NCBI GenBank assembly: GCA_023251875.1
Contig: JAHEXY010000002.1
Coordinates: 62,001-126,000 of the forward strand
DNA length: 64,000 nt
Origin: Bacteroidota bacterium
GTDB lineage: Bacteria; Bacteroidota; Bacteroidia; JAHEXY01
Reading direction: 5' to 3'
Position numbers and translations under genes: made by a program. The notes beneath the pieces were generated by a model. It saw only the letters and a program-made list of their open reading frames with translations. It was not told the DNA's origin and ran no database searches. This document shows positions 27,713 through 36,270 of the stretch, piece after piece (within the stretch, counting starts at the first letter, position 1; each line of letters starts with the position of its first letter).

Positions 27713-29336
27713 TTACAATCCTTTGGATTGCAAATTTACCGTTATTATCATTTAGGTACAAGGCATAAATGCCCGGCTTAACATTTTTTGTTTGAATGGT
27801 ATATTTTGTTTGGCTAGTGTTTAGATGAGTACGATACACTTCTTCTCCTAACATATTTACCATAACAATTGCTGAAGCCTCTGCTGTTATTGGGTTTTGA
27901 ATACTCAGCGTAAATTCTCCTTTATTGGGATTAGGGAAAATTTGTATTGTTTGATTTAATTCAATCATATTAATATTTGAAACAACGGAACTTACCACCA
28001 TTACTAATGAATTTGCAGAACATCCATTTTTATCAATAGCTTTTACATAATAATTTCCAACTGTAGTGGGCACACAATAATTTCCTGATGCATTTGAAAC
28101 AGGTTTGCCATTACAATACCAAAAATAGTTTGCATAACCCGATTGTGTATATAGGGTATCATTTTTTTGTGTAAGGCTTGGAACAACTGGAGCAGGATGT
28201 ACAAATACTGTGATGCTATCAGTCCCTTGACAACCATTAGCATCAGTGCCCACAACGGTATAAGTTGTAGTTGTTGCTGCAAAAGAATAGGGTTCTTGTG
28301 TATTAGAATAAATAAGTGTACTGGATGGAGACCAAGAATAACTTACTCCTCCACTTGCTGTAAGACCTAATGTATCGCCTGGACAAATGGTATCTAATCC
28401 GCTTACAGTATTGTAAGATGCAATAATTGCAGGATTGCTGTTAGATGAAATTGTAAACGTTTTTGAAGCACTACTGCAAGATTGCGATCCGGGCTGATCA
28501 CCCAATACTACTACATCATCAACTGCAAATGCAGGGTCTTTACCACTACCATCATTATTATTTCTCCATCTAAAAGCCAATTTTAAATTAGAGATGTTTT
28601 CACAAGCAGCAGGCAATACTACTGTTTCGCAAGCCCAGTTAGTTTGTAATTGATATTTAGTAGTTAAATCTGTCCAAGTTGTGCCGCCATCAGTACTGTA
28701 ACGAATAGAGCCATAATCCTTATTATTTTGTCCGTAACAACGGTAAGCAAATTTTAAATTGATATTAGTATATCCAACCGTATTGATATTGGATGCTGTA
28801 TAGGAATACACATCGGCAGTGGTTTTAGTGAGCAAACCTCCTGCATCATAAATAGCTCCTGTGCCAATTAAGCTACAATAAGAACTATTACAATAGATGT
28901 GAAGTGTTTTGTCTCCGGCAGTAACTAAATTGCCTGATCCGCAAACACCATCCCATGATTCATAATCGTCAATTACCCATTTATTGGCTTGGGCATCATT
29001 GGTGCCCGAACTTGTATTCAAAGTCCATTTGCTGCTGCCATCAAAATTGTCTTGAAAAAGCGTATCGGTACTTGCTGTGCCTGAGCCGCTTTTATCACTT
29101 ACTGTAACATTATAAGTGCCGGGAGCAAGATTACTAGCGGTATTAGTAGAACTCACATTCGGATTCCAGGTATAAGTATAATTGCCGGAACAACCACTTG
29201 CGGTAACTGTTGCACTGCCATTGGTAGAATTGCTACAATTTGCATTTTGCGTGGCGACACTAATGGTAATGGATTGACTAAAATTGTTGAATGCAATGCT
29301 TAAAAATAAAGCAATAAATAGTAAAGACGTCCTCAT
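27702..29336 (-). CDS. T9SS-exported protein with SprB-like and PKD-like modules
   Basis: 544 aa. Signal peptide (TSLLFIALFLSIAFNNFSQS); a SprB-like repeat (ANCSNSTNGSATVTASGCSG); a jelly-roll-like segment of about residues 95-285 (FQDNFDGSSKWTLNTSSG to DPAFAVDDVVVLGD) resembling a carbohydrate-binding or MAM-type fold; a PKD-like piece (YSWSPSSTLIYSN to TYTVVGTDANGCQGTDS); and a type A sorting domain (IQIFPNPNKGEFTLSIQN to FAIQRIVIEN). Likely a secreted adhesive or binding protein. The stop overlaps the apparent DUF5686 start, suggesting translational coupling. The end of this gene also exists as a decayed copy at 24851-24950. Confidence 0.8.
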   Translation of the reverse strand: MRTSLLFIALFLSIAFNNFSQSITISVATQNANCSNSTNGSATVTASGCSGNYTYTWNPNVSSTNTASNLAPGTYNVTVSDKSGSGTASTDTLFQDNFDGSSKWTLNTSSGTNDAQANKWVIDDYESWDGVCGSGNLVTAGDKTLHIYCNSSYCSLIGTGAIYDAGGLLTKTTADVYSYTASNINTVGYTNINLKFAYRCYGQNNKDYGSIRYSTDGGTTWTDLTTKYQLQTNWACETVVLPAACENISNLKLAFRWRNNNDGSGKDPAFAVDDVVVLGDQPGSQSCSSASKTFTISSNSNPAIIASYNTVSGLDTICPGDTLGLTASGGVSYSWSPSSTLIYSNTQEPYSFAATTTTYTVVGTDANGCQGTDSITVFVHPAPVVPSLTQKNDTLYTQSGYANYFWYCNGKPVSNASGNYCVPTTVGNYYVKAIDKNGCSANSLVMVVSSVVSNINMIELNQTIQIFPNPNKGEFTLSIQNPITAEASAIVMVNMLGEEVYRTHLNTSQTKYTIQTKNVKPGIYALYLNDNNGKFAIQRIVIEN

Positions 29337-29400
29337 AGAGTAGTTAAAAAATTAAAAATTATACAATTTTATTTCTAAGGGATAAGCTTGGGAGCTTTGT

Positions 29401-30687
29401 TTATCCGGCTTGCAAAACAGATGTTCTATTCAAAATCTGAGTTCTATCCGGACCAACGGAAACAAAGGTAATAGGAATTTTTAATTCCTTCTCTATGAAT
29501 TTGATATAATTATTCAATTCAAGAGGAATATCTTCGATATTGCTGAGCTTTGTAAGGTCTTTTTTCCAGCTTTTCATTTCTACATATACAGGTTCAACAG
29601 TATTATCGGCCACATCATACGGAACATAATCGATGGTTTTGCCTTTGTGCTTGTAATGCGTACAAATTTTAATGGTATCAATTACATTTAAAACATCAGC
29701 TTTTGTCATGATAATTTCTGTAACCCCACTAAGCATTATAGTATAACGAAGACTAGGCAAATCGAGCCATCCGCATCTGCGTGGGCGACCGGTAGTAGAA
29801 CCAAATTCATTACCGGCTTTACGTAATAATTCTCCTGTTTCATTTAATAATTCCGTTGGAAATGGACCACTACCAACACGAGTACTGTATGCTTTTACAA
29901 TTCCATAAACATTGCCAATTTTACTTGGCGGCAAGCCTAATCCTATACATGCTCCTGAACATAAAGTGTTCGAAGATGTAACAAAAGGATAAGATCCGAA
30001 TTCAATATCTAAAAGAGAGCCTTGCGCTCCTTCGGCCAATACCGTTTTGCCTTGGGCTAGATATTGGTTTAAAAGATACTCAGTGTTGGTACGCTGAAAA
30101 GTTTTAAGTAGTTCAATGCCTTCGAACCAAGTAGGTTCTAATTCTTGCAAATTATATTCATATTGGTGAAACTTAAGCAATTGAGCATGTTTATTAACAA
30201 GTGCAAGATACTTTTCTTTAAAATCAGGACTATCAATATCTCCAATACGCAAACCATTACGGCCTGTTTTATCCATATACGTTGGGCCAATTCCTTTTAG
30301 TGTAGAACCAATTTTGTTTTTTCCCTTTGAGGCTTCTGAAGCCGCATCAATTAAGCGATGTGTAGGTAAAATAAGATGTGCTCTTTCAGAAATAATTAAA
30401 TTTTTATGTACGTCAACACCTCTTGCTTTTAGAGAATCTACTTCTTTTTTAAAAATTCCCGGATCAATCACTACTCCATTGCCAATAATATTGATAGCAT
30501 CAGGCCTAAATATTCCGGAAGGAATGGTATGCAATACATGTTTAATTCCATTAAATTCTAAGGTATGACCGGCATTGGGCCCTCCTTGAAAACGAGCAAT
30601 TACATCGTATTGTGGAGTAAGTACGTCAACTACTTTTCCTTTACCTTCATCTCCCCATTGGAGGCCTAAGAGTACATCTGCTTTCAT
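29401..30687 (-). CDS. purA: adenylosuccinate synthetase
   Basis: 428 aa cytosolic enzyme joining IMP and aspartate with GTP to make adenylosuccinate, the first committed step to AMP. Hallmarks: QWGDEGKGK near the N-terminus with catalytic Asp13; GGPNAGHT with His41 (both at the same positions as in E. coli); KGIGPTYMDKTGRNGLR; and SSTTGRPRRCGWLDLP. Length is normal and complete from ATG to TAA. It stands alone: the next gene in the same direction is a T9SS protein 64 bp away, and upstream lies a 600-bp non-coding gap. High certainty. Confidence 0.98.
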   Translation of the reverse strand: MKADVLLGLQWGDEGKGKVVDVLTPQYDVIARFQGGPNAGHTLEFNGIKHVLHTIPSGIFRPDAINIIGNGVVIDPGIFKKEVDSLKARGVDVHKNLIISERAHLILPTHRLIDAASEASKGKNKIGSTLKGIGPTYMDKTGRNGLRIGDIDSPDFKEKYLALVNKHAQLLKFHQYEYNLQELEPTWFEGIELLKTFQRTNTEYLLNQYLAQGKTVLAEGAQGSLLDIEFGSYPFVTSSNTLCSGACIGLGLPPSKIGNVYGIVKAYSTRVGSGPFPTELLNETGELLRKAGNEFGSTTGRPRRCGWLDLPSLRYTIMLSGVTEIIMTKADVLNVIDTIKICTHYKHKGKTIDYVPYDVADNTVEPVYVEMKSWKKDLTKLSNIEDIPLELNNYIKFIEKELKIPITFVSVGPDRTQILNRTSVLQAG

Positions 30688-31288
30688 TTAATTATAAGTT
30701 CAAGGTTTAAAAGTTTAATGTTCAAGGTTTCGTTAAAAGAATTTTTTAAAGAAAAATGAAACAAACTACGAAGATACGGAATTTGGTTTTATAATGTTGT
30801 CTTGGGAGCTAGAAGTCTGAAGATGGAAGTTCGAAGAACATCCATTTTCGGTTCATATAAAATGGTTTAATAAAGGTTTGGGTGGGTAAAAGTTGAGATT
30901 TTTATTTATAGGATATCTCGTGTGAAAGCAATGGACGATTTGGAGTGGCAGCTTTTGCGGGCTGTCGGGATGGTTGCAATCAAATTGAAATAAATATTTT
31001 GCATCAATGTTGTTTATCAATTAAAAACGCAATAACAAAATACACCGTAGGTGTTATATTGTTGTAGATAAAACTATCACATACAGAATTAATACCGCGT
31101 AGCGGTTTGAAGAGATAAAATCTATATCATCTTGTTATTTTTGCAATAACAATTACTATGTTGTCTTCCCACCCTTTTTGTGCTAAATTTTTAATGGTTT
31201 GTTTTATGTCGGTTGAAAGAACTTTTTGATTTTAAATTGCCAAATAAAAAGTAGACTTAAATTTATTGTAGAAAAACTGAAGCAGGAT
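30688..31288. other. 600-bp intergenic region without a recognisable gene
   Basis: No convincing reading frame. It holds two short GTA-loop palindromes (31042-31054 and 31094-31106) and, on the minus strand near 31120-31215, a roughly 31-codon protein-like stretch (TIKNLAQKGWEDNIVIVIAK) between stops that may be a gene fossil. The AT content resembles the surroundings. Confidence 0.5.
31042..31106. repeat. pair of GTA-loop palindromes
   Basis: ACACC-GTA-GGTGT (31042-31054) and ACCGC-GTA-GCGGT (31094-31106): perfect 5-bp stems with the same 3-base loop, 39 bp apart, with different stem sequences. This resembles a folded repeat element rather than a protein-binding dyad. Confidence 0.55.
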
Positions 31289-32002
31289 CTAGAGCCCAAT
31301 TTTCTTAAAAACCTTATCCAGATTATTCAAGTTATCGATAATGGCTCTTTGCTGATCAGGAGCAATTTTAAGTAAGGTTGGTGTAACAACAATTTTACGC
31401 CTCAATGCCCAACGTTTGTCTTCATTTACATCGGCAATTTTTAATTCGTATTTATTGGTTGTATTATTTTCGAGCCAAGTTGTAACGGCTTGTATGGTAG
31501 CTTTAGATTTTTCAGCATTAACATTATCAATAAAAAGTTCCAATACAGTAGTAACTTCTTTCTCATTCCAAGGTGCCGGATTATTAAGAATGTGATTGAT
31601 TTTAAGGAATAAAAAATCGAGCTCTTCGGCTTTATATACATAATCAGTTGCGCCTACCGACAAATATTTTTCTCTGTCTTTTAAATCATACTTTGTGCTT
31701 ACAGCCAATACGGGCACATTTTTATATGCATCTCTTGTTTTTAAAGTACGTATCATTTCAAAAGCATTAACGCCAGTGGTATTTACATCCAACACAATTA
31801 AATCAATTTGGTTAATCTGTTCTAATTTTGTGAAAGCCTCTAAACAATTGGTTGATATATAGGAATTAGCTTCGTAAGCATTTAAATAGCTTGATAGTCC
31901 GTACACATCATTGCTACCATCTATTAAAAAAATATTTTTATTGTTTAAAAATACCTTTGGGCTGGTAATGCTTTTAAGCATTGTAGACGATGTTGTAGTC
32001 AT
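31289..32002 (-). CDS. receiver domain - KaiB domain fusion protein
   Basis: About 237 aa from the ATG at 32002; a GTG 45 bp upstream is possible but less likely. The N-terminal half is a CheY-like receiver: NIFLIDGSND (only one of the usual two acidic residues), phospho-acceptor Asp in LIVLDVNTTG, Ser in VLAVSTK, Lys in DYVYKAEE. The last 85 residues match KaiB, the thioredoxin-like clock protein: TVLELFIDNVNAEKSKATI, then YELKIADVNEDKRWALRRK, then VVTPTLLKIAP and AIIDNLNNLDKVFKKIGL (compare KaiB ATPTLAK and RRIIGDLSN.EKVL). No KaiC or KaiA is present in the window. It is the last gene of a GT2-SGNH-KaiB run, 56 bp after the SGNH stop. Partner and output are unknown. Confidence 0.82.
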   Translation of the reverse strand: MTTTSSTMLKSITSPKVFLNNKNIFLIDGSNDVYGLSSYLNAYEANSYISTNCLEAFTKLEQINQIDLIVLDVNTTGVNAFEMIRTLKTRDAYKNVPVLAVSTKYDLKDREKYLSVGATDYVYKAEELDFLFLKINHILNNPAPWNEKEVTTVLELFIDNVNAEKSKATIQAVTTWLENNTTNKYELKIADVNEDKRWALRRKIVVTPTLLKIAPDQQRAIIDNLNNLDKVFKKIGL

Positions 32003-32058
32003 GGCAAGTGGTTTTAATGTTACTTGTATTATACGCTCAAAACCCACAAGGGTTACAA

Positions 32059-33114
32059 TTATTCGTACTTTTTTAACAAATACTCATTTAATATCATGGC
32101 CGCCTTTTTATGCCCGTTTGCATTCCAGTGTTCGTCAAGCACATAGTAGTCTTTATAGCCCATTCTGTTACTAAAATCAACCAAGTCGAAATTATATGCC
32201 GACATCATGTATTTAAGAAAAAAGTACTCTCTAGAATACCTTACCTTCTTAAGATAAGGCGAATAGGGAATATATGCTATAATTATTTTACAATTATTGG
32301 TTTGGCTGATAAAATTGAGCTTTTCTAAAATCATGCTAAAAATTCTTGTTTCAGACCCGGTTAAATAATCTGGATTGATGGTATGTATCTGTTCTTTTGC
32401 TTTCCCAAAGGTTCTTAATATTGAATATGCGTTTCTTAAATAGAATATCGTGTAGAAATTTTTAGCCAATTGCATAGATGTATTTGTAATGGCTCCGGCA
32501 ATCCAATTATTATAAGAAGCCATAGAAACAGCATTTATTTTAATGCACGTTTCTGTTTTATCAATACTTGGGTTTACACCTGTGGTGCCAATATTGTCGA
32601 GCATATCATTTACATAATACATCAAAATGATGGTTTTATTTTTTAGAGAATAGGTTTGCTCCCATTGATCAAGCAATGCCAATTCTTGCACATTATTATA
32701 GCCCGATACAGACATGTTTAAGATTTTCAATTTGCTTTTTTGTTCTAAAATAGATTCAAAGCATTCATCCTTTTCTACTCCCCAGCCAAAGCCAAACGAA
32801 TCGCCTAAAACTAGCACATCAGGATCTTGGCATGAATTTTCATCGTCTCTAAAGCCTAATGAATTGGTTTGAATGTTGGTTGTAAATTCTTTATTTGAAA
32901 ATGGAATATCTAGATTCGGTTTGGTTAAATATCCACTATTGGCATTAAATTGAACATGATCTTTATTGTATTGAAAAACATCTCGTGTTTGATTGTAAAT
33001 AATTCTTTTTTTTTCTGTTGGCAGAAAACATCTTAATAAGCCCTCAGCCAATACCAATCCTATTAGTAAAGAAACAATAACAAGACCGATGTTAATAAGC
33101 CACTGTTTAATCAT
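32059..33114 (-). CDS. membrane-anchored SGNH/GDSL-type hydrolase
   Basis: 351 aa with an N-terminal membrane segment (LINIGLVIVSLLIGLVLAEG) and the SGNH fold: block I DVLVLGDSFGFGWGV (nucleophile Ser106), an Asn in MYYVNDML, and the catalytic Asp-His pair in VLDEHWNANGHKKAA near the C-terminus. Such proteins hydrolyse or transfer acyl groups on sugars. It overlaps the upstream glycosyltransferase gene by 8 bp, suggesting a shared job in modifying a glycan or lipid. Substrate unknown. Length is typical. Confidence 0.8.
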   Translation of the reverse strand: MIKQWLINIGLVIVSLLIGLVLAEGLLRCFLPTEKKRIIYNQTRDVFQYNKDHVQFNANSGYLTKPNLDIPFSNKEFTTNIQTNSLGFRDDENSCQDPDVLVLGDSFGFGWGVEKDECFESILEQKSKLKILNMSVSGYNNVQELALLDQWEQTYSLKNKTIILMYYVNDMLDNIGTTGVNPSIDKTETCIKINAVSMASYNNWIAGAITNTSMQLAKNFYTIFYLRNAYSILRTFGKAKEQIHTINPDYLTGSETRIFSMILEKLNFISQTNNCKIIIAYIPYSPYLKKVRYSREYFFLKYMMSAYNFDLVDFSNRMGYKDYYVLDEHWNANGHKKAAMILNEYLLKKYE

Positions 33115-33862
33115 TTGCCAATAGTAGTGTTTTAAGTTTCTTGTATTTTAAATAACTACCATAGGCCGAAATGCGTGCAATTATAAAACCATAATAGCCA
33201 TCCAAGAACCCTAATCTAAAAAAATATACGGTTAAAAATTTACCTATCGCACTTGTGAGTGGCTGATACCAAGAAAATTTTTTCTTATCTAAAAGCATTT
33301 GTTTTACACTCAGTTCAGCATATTTTTCAATTTTTTTATAGTGTTCCCGAATGGTATAATATGAATAGTGATAAAGATCTCCTGGTAAATATTGCTCTTT
33401 TATTTTTTCAAGTATTACAATTTCTTCATGAATAAATGCTCCTTGCCAGGTTACTTTACTTTTAGGAAAAATTCTGATTTTTTTATCAGGATACCAGCCA
33501 CAATGATGAATCCATTTACCGCAATAGTTGGTTAGGCGATTAAAACTGTATACTCCTGATAAATTATTTTTTATGGAAAGAATAGATTTTTTTAATTCAT
33601 CAGACAAAGCCTCATCAGCATCAATAGAAAGTACGTATTCATATTGGGTTTGACTGTTCGCAAAATTTTTAGTTTGGGCATATCCCATCCACCTTTCCCG
33701 GATAACTTTAGCTCCTTTTTGTTTGCAAATTTCTACCGTATTATCTGTAGAAAAAGAATCGATTACCACAATTTCATCCACCAGGCCAAGTAATGAATCG
33801 AGACAGCGCTCAATATTTCTTGCTTCGTTATAGGTGATAATAGTGGCGGAAATTTTACTCAT
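33107..33862 (-). CDS. family 2 glycosyltransferase, WaaE/KdtX-like
   Basis: 251 aa. GT-A fold start SATIITYNEARNIERCLDSL, the VDEIVVIDSFSTDNT nucleotide-binding stretch, and a DAD metal motif at residues 81-83 (VLSIDADEALSDELK). The RERWMGYAQTKNFA segment is characteristic of the WaaE/KdtX group that adds glucose to the LPS inner core. The C-terminus has a hydrophobic amphipathic end (FLTVYFFRLGFLDGYYGFI) that may touch the membrane. First gene of a run with the SGNH hydrolase and the receiver-KaiB protein. A role in LPS or glycan assembly is inferred. Confidence 0.85.
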   Translation of the reverse strand: MSKISATIITYNEARNIERCLDSLLGLVDEIVVIDSFSTDNTVEICKQKGAKVIRERWMGYAQTKNFANSQTQYEYVLSIDADEALSDELKKSILSIKNNLSGVYSFNRLTNYCGKWIHHCGWYPDKKIRIFPKSKVTWQGAFIHEEIVILEKIKEQYLPGDLYHYSYYTIREHYKKIEKYAELSVKQMLLDKKKFSWYQPLTSAIGKFLTVYFFRLGFLDGYYGFIIARISAYGSYLKYKKLKTLLLAND

Positions 33863-33881
33863 TGGGTATATGGCTTATGGA

Positions 33882-33965
33882 CAGTTCTAAAAATTCATTT
33901 TTTACGACCTCACCCCTACCCCTCTCCCAAGAGAGAGGGGAGCAGAAAAGTAATTTTTAGAACTG
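33882..33965. repeat. 14-bp inverted repeat enclosing a C-rich/G-rich palindrome
   Basis: CAGTTCTAAAAATT (33882-33895) is the perfect reverse complement of AATTTTTAGAACTG (33952-33965). Between them lies CCCCTCTC (33919-33926) / GAGAGGGG (33933-33940). The whole 84-bp element could fold into one long hairpin. It sits just before the glycosyltransferase start. Confidence 0.8.
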
Positions 33966-34007
33966 CCCTTATGAGTAAATGTAAAAAAGAAAACACAAAT
34001 GAAAAAA

Positions 34008-34068
34008 AGCTTCGTCTATATTTGGACGAAGCTCTTTATTATAGAATTCAATTTTAGGATTGAATTCT
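34008..34068 (-). terminator. tandem hairpin terminator after the small lipoprotein gene
   Basis: AGCTTCGTC (34008-34016) pairs with GACGAAGCT (34025-34033) and on the minus strand is followed by TTTTTTTC. A second perfect hairpin AGAATTCAAT/ATTGAATTCT (34043-34052 / 34059-34068) lies between it and the stop codon at 34076. Confidence 0.75.
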
Positions 34069-34075
34069 AAACCTC

Positions 34076-34516
34076 TTAATTCTTCAATTTATAATGGTAT
34101 TCATTGTTGCTATTGTCTTTTAACCACAGCTCCATATCATCTAGTTTAAGATTCATTGAACTGTATTTTGTGCTTCCAAAATCAACATAAATTTCTGTTA
34201 AATCTTTTGAAATACCCCATGTTCCATTTTCTGTAGTAGTAGTAGAATCATTGTATGTTACCATATTTGCAGTGCCGTCCTTTTCAATGTTTAAATTTTT
34301 AGAAGAAGTATTGGAGCTCAAGTAATTTCCGGTTATATCGTTTCCGGTTGAATCATATACTAAATCTAATTGCCATGATTTAGATACGCTTGTACCAATA
34401 GATAATTCTAATGGGGGAATACTAGTTAGTATTTCACTTTTGGTACAGCTTGTAAAAGAACTGGCAGCTATAAAGCAGATAAAAAATAATTGTGTTAGAT
34501 TTTTAATCGTTTTCAT
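34076..34516 (-). CDS. small lipocalin-like lipoprotein
   Basis: 146 aa with a lipoprotein signal (LFFICFIAASSFTSC, lipobox Cys near residue 24). The mature part has the pattern of lipocalin-like Bacteroidota lipoproteins: SKSWQLDLVYDSTGNDIT, then LNIEKDGTANMV, NGTWGISKDLTEIYVD and ELWLKDNSNNEYHYKL, an alternating beta-strand meander. Ligand unknown. A strong two-hairpin terminator follows the stop. The upstream region contains a block also found before neighbouring genes and a remnant of an LEA14-like gene tail. Confidence 0.65.
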   Translation of the reverse strand: MKTIKNLTQLFFICFIAASSFTSCTKSEILTSIPPLELSIGTSVSKSWQLDLVYDSTGNDITGNYLSSNTSSKNLNIEKDGTANMVTYNDSTTTTENGTWGISKDLTEIYVDFGSTKYSSMNLKLDDMELWLKDNSNNEYHYKLKN

Positions 34517-34636
34517 AATGTTTTTTTTAATTGTTTATTAATTTATATTATCAAAGTAACAGTAAAATCCTTAATCATGAAATAGTTGGTTTGCTCAGTG
34601 CTGCTTTTGGTTTGTGAACTGCGCTTAAACCTTATC

Positions 34637-34689
34637 TATGAAACCTGCTTAGGAGTTTTTCTTTTGAATTTATGTAATAGATCCATCAC
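34637..34689 (-). pseudogene. remnant of an LEA14-like gene 3' end
   Basis: Encodes MDLLHKFKRKTPKQVS followed by a stop, identical in protein to the last 16 residues of the LEA14-like gene at 36618-37154, with only a few base differences (GGAGTTTTTC against GGTGTTTTTC). No preceding reading frame survives, so this is a duplicated tail. Confidence 0.8.
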
Positions 34690-34704
34690 TAGTTCTTACT
34701 AGCG

Positions 34705-35382
34705 TTAGTATTTAAAATCTACTCCTGTTGTATCTTGCATCGAACAATAAACCTTAAAAACATTCGTATTAATATTTGAATGAAATGCGAATGGTCCAAC
34801 ATCATCAACGTCAAAAAAAATTGTTGTATCAGAGATGCCTTGAGAATTTTGAACCTCTTTCATAATACCGTTTCCATATATTTTGATCCAAGTCAAAGTA
34901 TCAGTATGATTCATATTTTCAATATTTAATTTAAGAATTGTAGGTCTAACACCAACATAGTTTATTACCCAGTCTTTTATCGTGATATCTGTTGTTGGAT
35001 CATCGACAGGAAACTCTCCATACAATTGCCCACTGTCTTTCGCATAAATTTTTAAATAAGGATCTTTTCCATAAAGGTCATAACTAAATTCAAAGTTGCC
35101 ATTTTGATCTGTCATAGTTGAATCATACCAAGAGTATTCTGTGTGAGGAGAACCTATCAACTTAACACCCCTCCATCCACTTTCAATGGAATCTGCATCC
35201 TTAGCATAGCTCGATCGAGGAATTACATAATCTAATGTTTGAACAACATATATTTTTATATTAGCTATTGGCATACTATCCTCTCCAATTACATTTCCCG
35301 ATATTTTTGCAAATTCAGATGATTTTTTACAAGCAGTAATAACCAAAAGAAAGAGTATGAGTGTTATAAATTGATTCTTCAT
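34705..35382 (-). CDS. lipoprotein with a carboxypeptidase-regulatory-like domain
   Basis: About 225 aa from the internal Met at 35382 (MKNQFITLILFLLVITAC gives a proper lipoprotein signal; the upstream MGIKIKA is less likely). After the lipobox CKK, the mature part begins AKISGNVIGEDSMPIANIKI, a CarboxypepD_reg/Ig-like beta-sandwich start, then DQNGNFEFSYDLYGKDPYLKI. I recognise the layout of small radical-SAM-cluster type lipoproteins but no radical-SAM gene is near. Probably outer-membrane anchored; role unknown. Confidence 0.6.
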   Translation of the reverse strand: MKNQFITLILFLLVITACKKSSEFAKISGNVIGEDSMPIANIKIYVVQTLDYVIPRSSYAKDADSIESGWRGVKLIGSPHTEYSWYDSTMTDQNGNFEFSYDLYGKDPYLKIYAKDSGQLYGEFPVDDPTTDITIKDWVINYVGVRPTILKLNIENMNHTDTLTWIKIYGNGIMKEVQNSQGISDTTIFFDVDDVGPFAFHSNINTNVFKVYCSMQDTTGVDFKY

Positions 35383-35532
35383 AGCTTTAATTTTTATCCC
35401 CATTGTTAGATGTTTTTAAACTGATTGATTGAGACTATTACCCAGTGTTAATTTGGGCTTGTGAACTGCGCGTAAACTTTATTTCGCACCTTTACAAACT
35501 TAACTTAGATAAACTATAATGGAATTAGTGAA

Positions 35533-36270
35533 TTATATTTTTATCGCCAAGCCCCCTTGTATTAAAGATTTGGTTAATCCCACTTCAGTAAAAAAACCAA
35601 TATTAGGACTAACATATACTCTAAGCCCTAAACTCATTTCAAAACCAACCGGTATTATTGCAGCGGTTGCAGTAGGAATATAAGATGGATCATTTGAGTA
35701 ATATTCAATTTTAGCATTTCTATATCCCACTCCAAAACCAACATAAGGATCTAGAATTTTTGAAGTAGCAAAATGAATATTCATTCTTCCCAACACGCTT
35801 AAAGAACTATAATTTTCACCTTCGGTATAGCTACTCGCATAACTTTGTCCGTAATAACTATAATAATTGGTCCATTCTCTATGAGCACTTACATAATTTA
35901 CACTTAATCCCAAGCTTACAATATCAGAAAGGGCATACTCTGCTTTAAAATGTACGGGACCCAAACCTGTTACCTTATAATTAGCCAATAAACTTTCTCC
36001 GGTATAATAATCATAATTATAAATGGAATTATTTGCCCATTCATACTTCCAAAAATTAAGTGCTCCATAACCTAAGGAGATAATAACGTTTCCTGTTTTA
36101 TAAGCATTAGGGCCTCTATGGTTTCCCCCTCCCCGATTTAAATGACTTAAAGAGGAATTTTTTTTCATTCCCATTTCAGTATTTGATAATAAAAAATTTG
36201 AATTAAATTCTGCTTTGCTTGAAAGCGAAAATAAGATTAGAAAAAATAATGATGTGATTTTAGTTTTCAT
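35533..36270 (-). CDS. outer-membrane beta-barrel protein
   Basis: 245 aa. Signal peptide (KITSLFFLILFSLSSKAEF), then a short Asn/Gly-rich stretch and eight or so amphipathic strands with aromatic ends (VIISLGYGALNFWKYEW, SLGLSVNYVSAHREW, YVGFGVGYRNAKIEYY, FEMSLGLRVYVSPNIGFFTE), finishing in LIQGGLAIKI. This fits the OmpW/OprF-type small porin-like barrels annotated widely in Bacteroidota. Function unknown. Upstream lies a 347-bp gap with a repeated block. Confidence 0.65.
   Translation of the reverse strand: MKTKITSLFFLILFSLSSKAEFNSNFLLSNTEMGMKKNSSLSHLNRGGGNHRGPNAYKTGNVIISLGYGALNFWKYEWANNSIYNYDYYTGESLLANYKVTGLGPVHFKAEYALSDIVSLGLSVNYVSAHREWTNYYSYYGQSYASSYTEGENYSSLSVLGRMNIHFATSKILDPYVGFGVGYRNAKIEYYSNDPSYIPTATAAIIPVGFEMSLGLRVYVSPNIGFFTEVGLTKSLIQGGLAIKI

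Noticed and set aside
28043-28282. Minus-strand frame within the T9SS gene at 27702-29336, and similar internal frames elsewhere
   Set aside because: These are off-frame shadows of a real coding sequence without their own start signals.
31289-32002. A complete circadian Kai system
   Set aside because: No KaiC or KaiA gene in the window. The receiver-KaiB protein cannot be called a clock part on this evidence.
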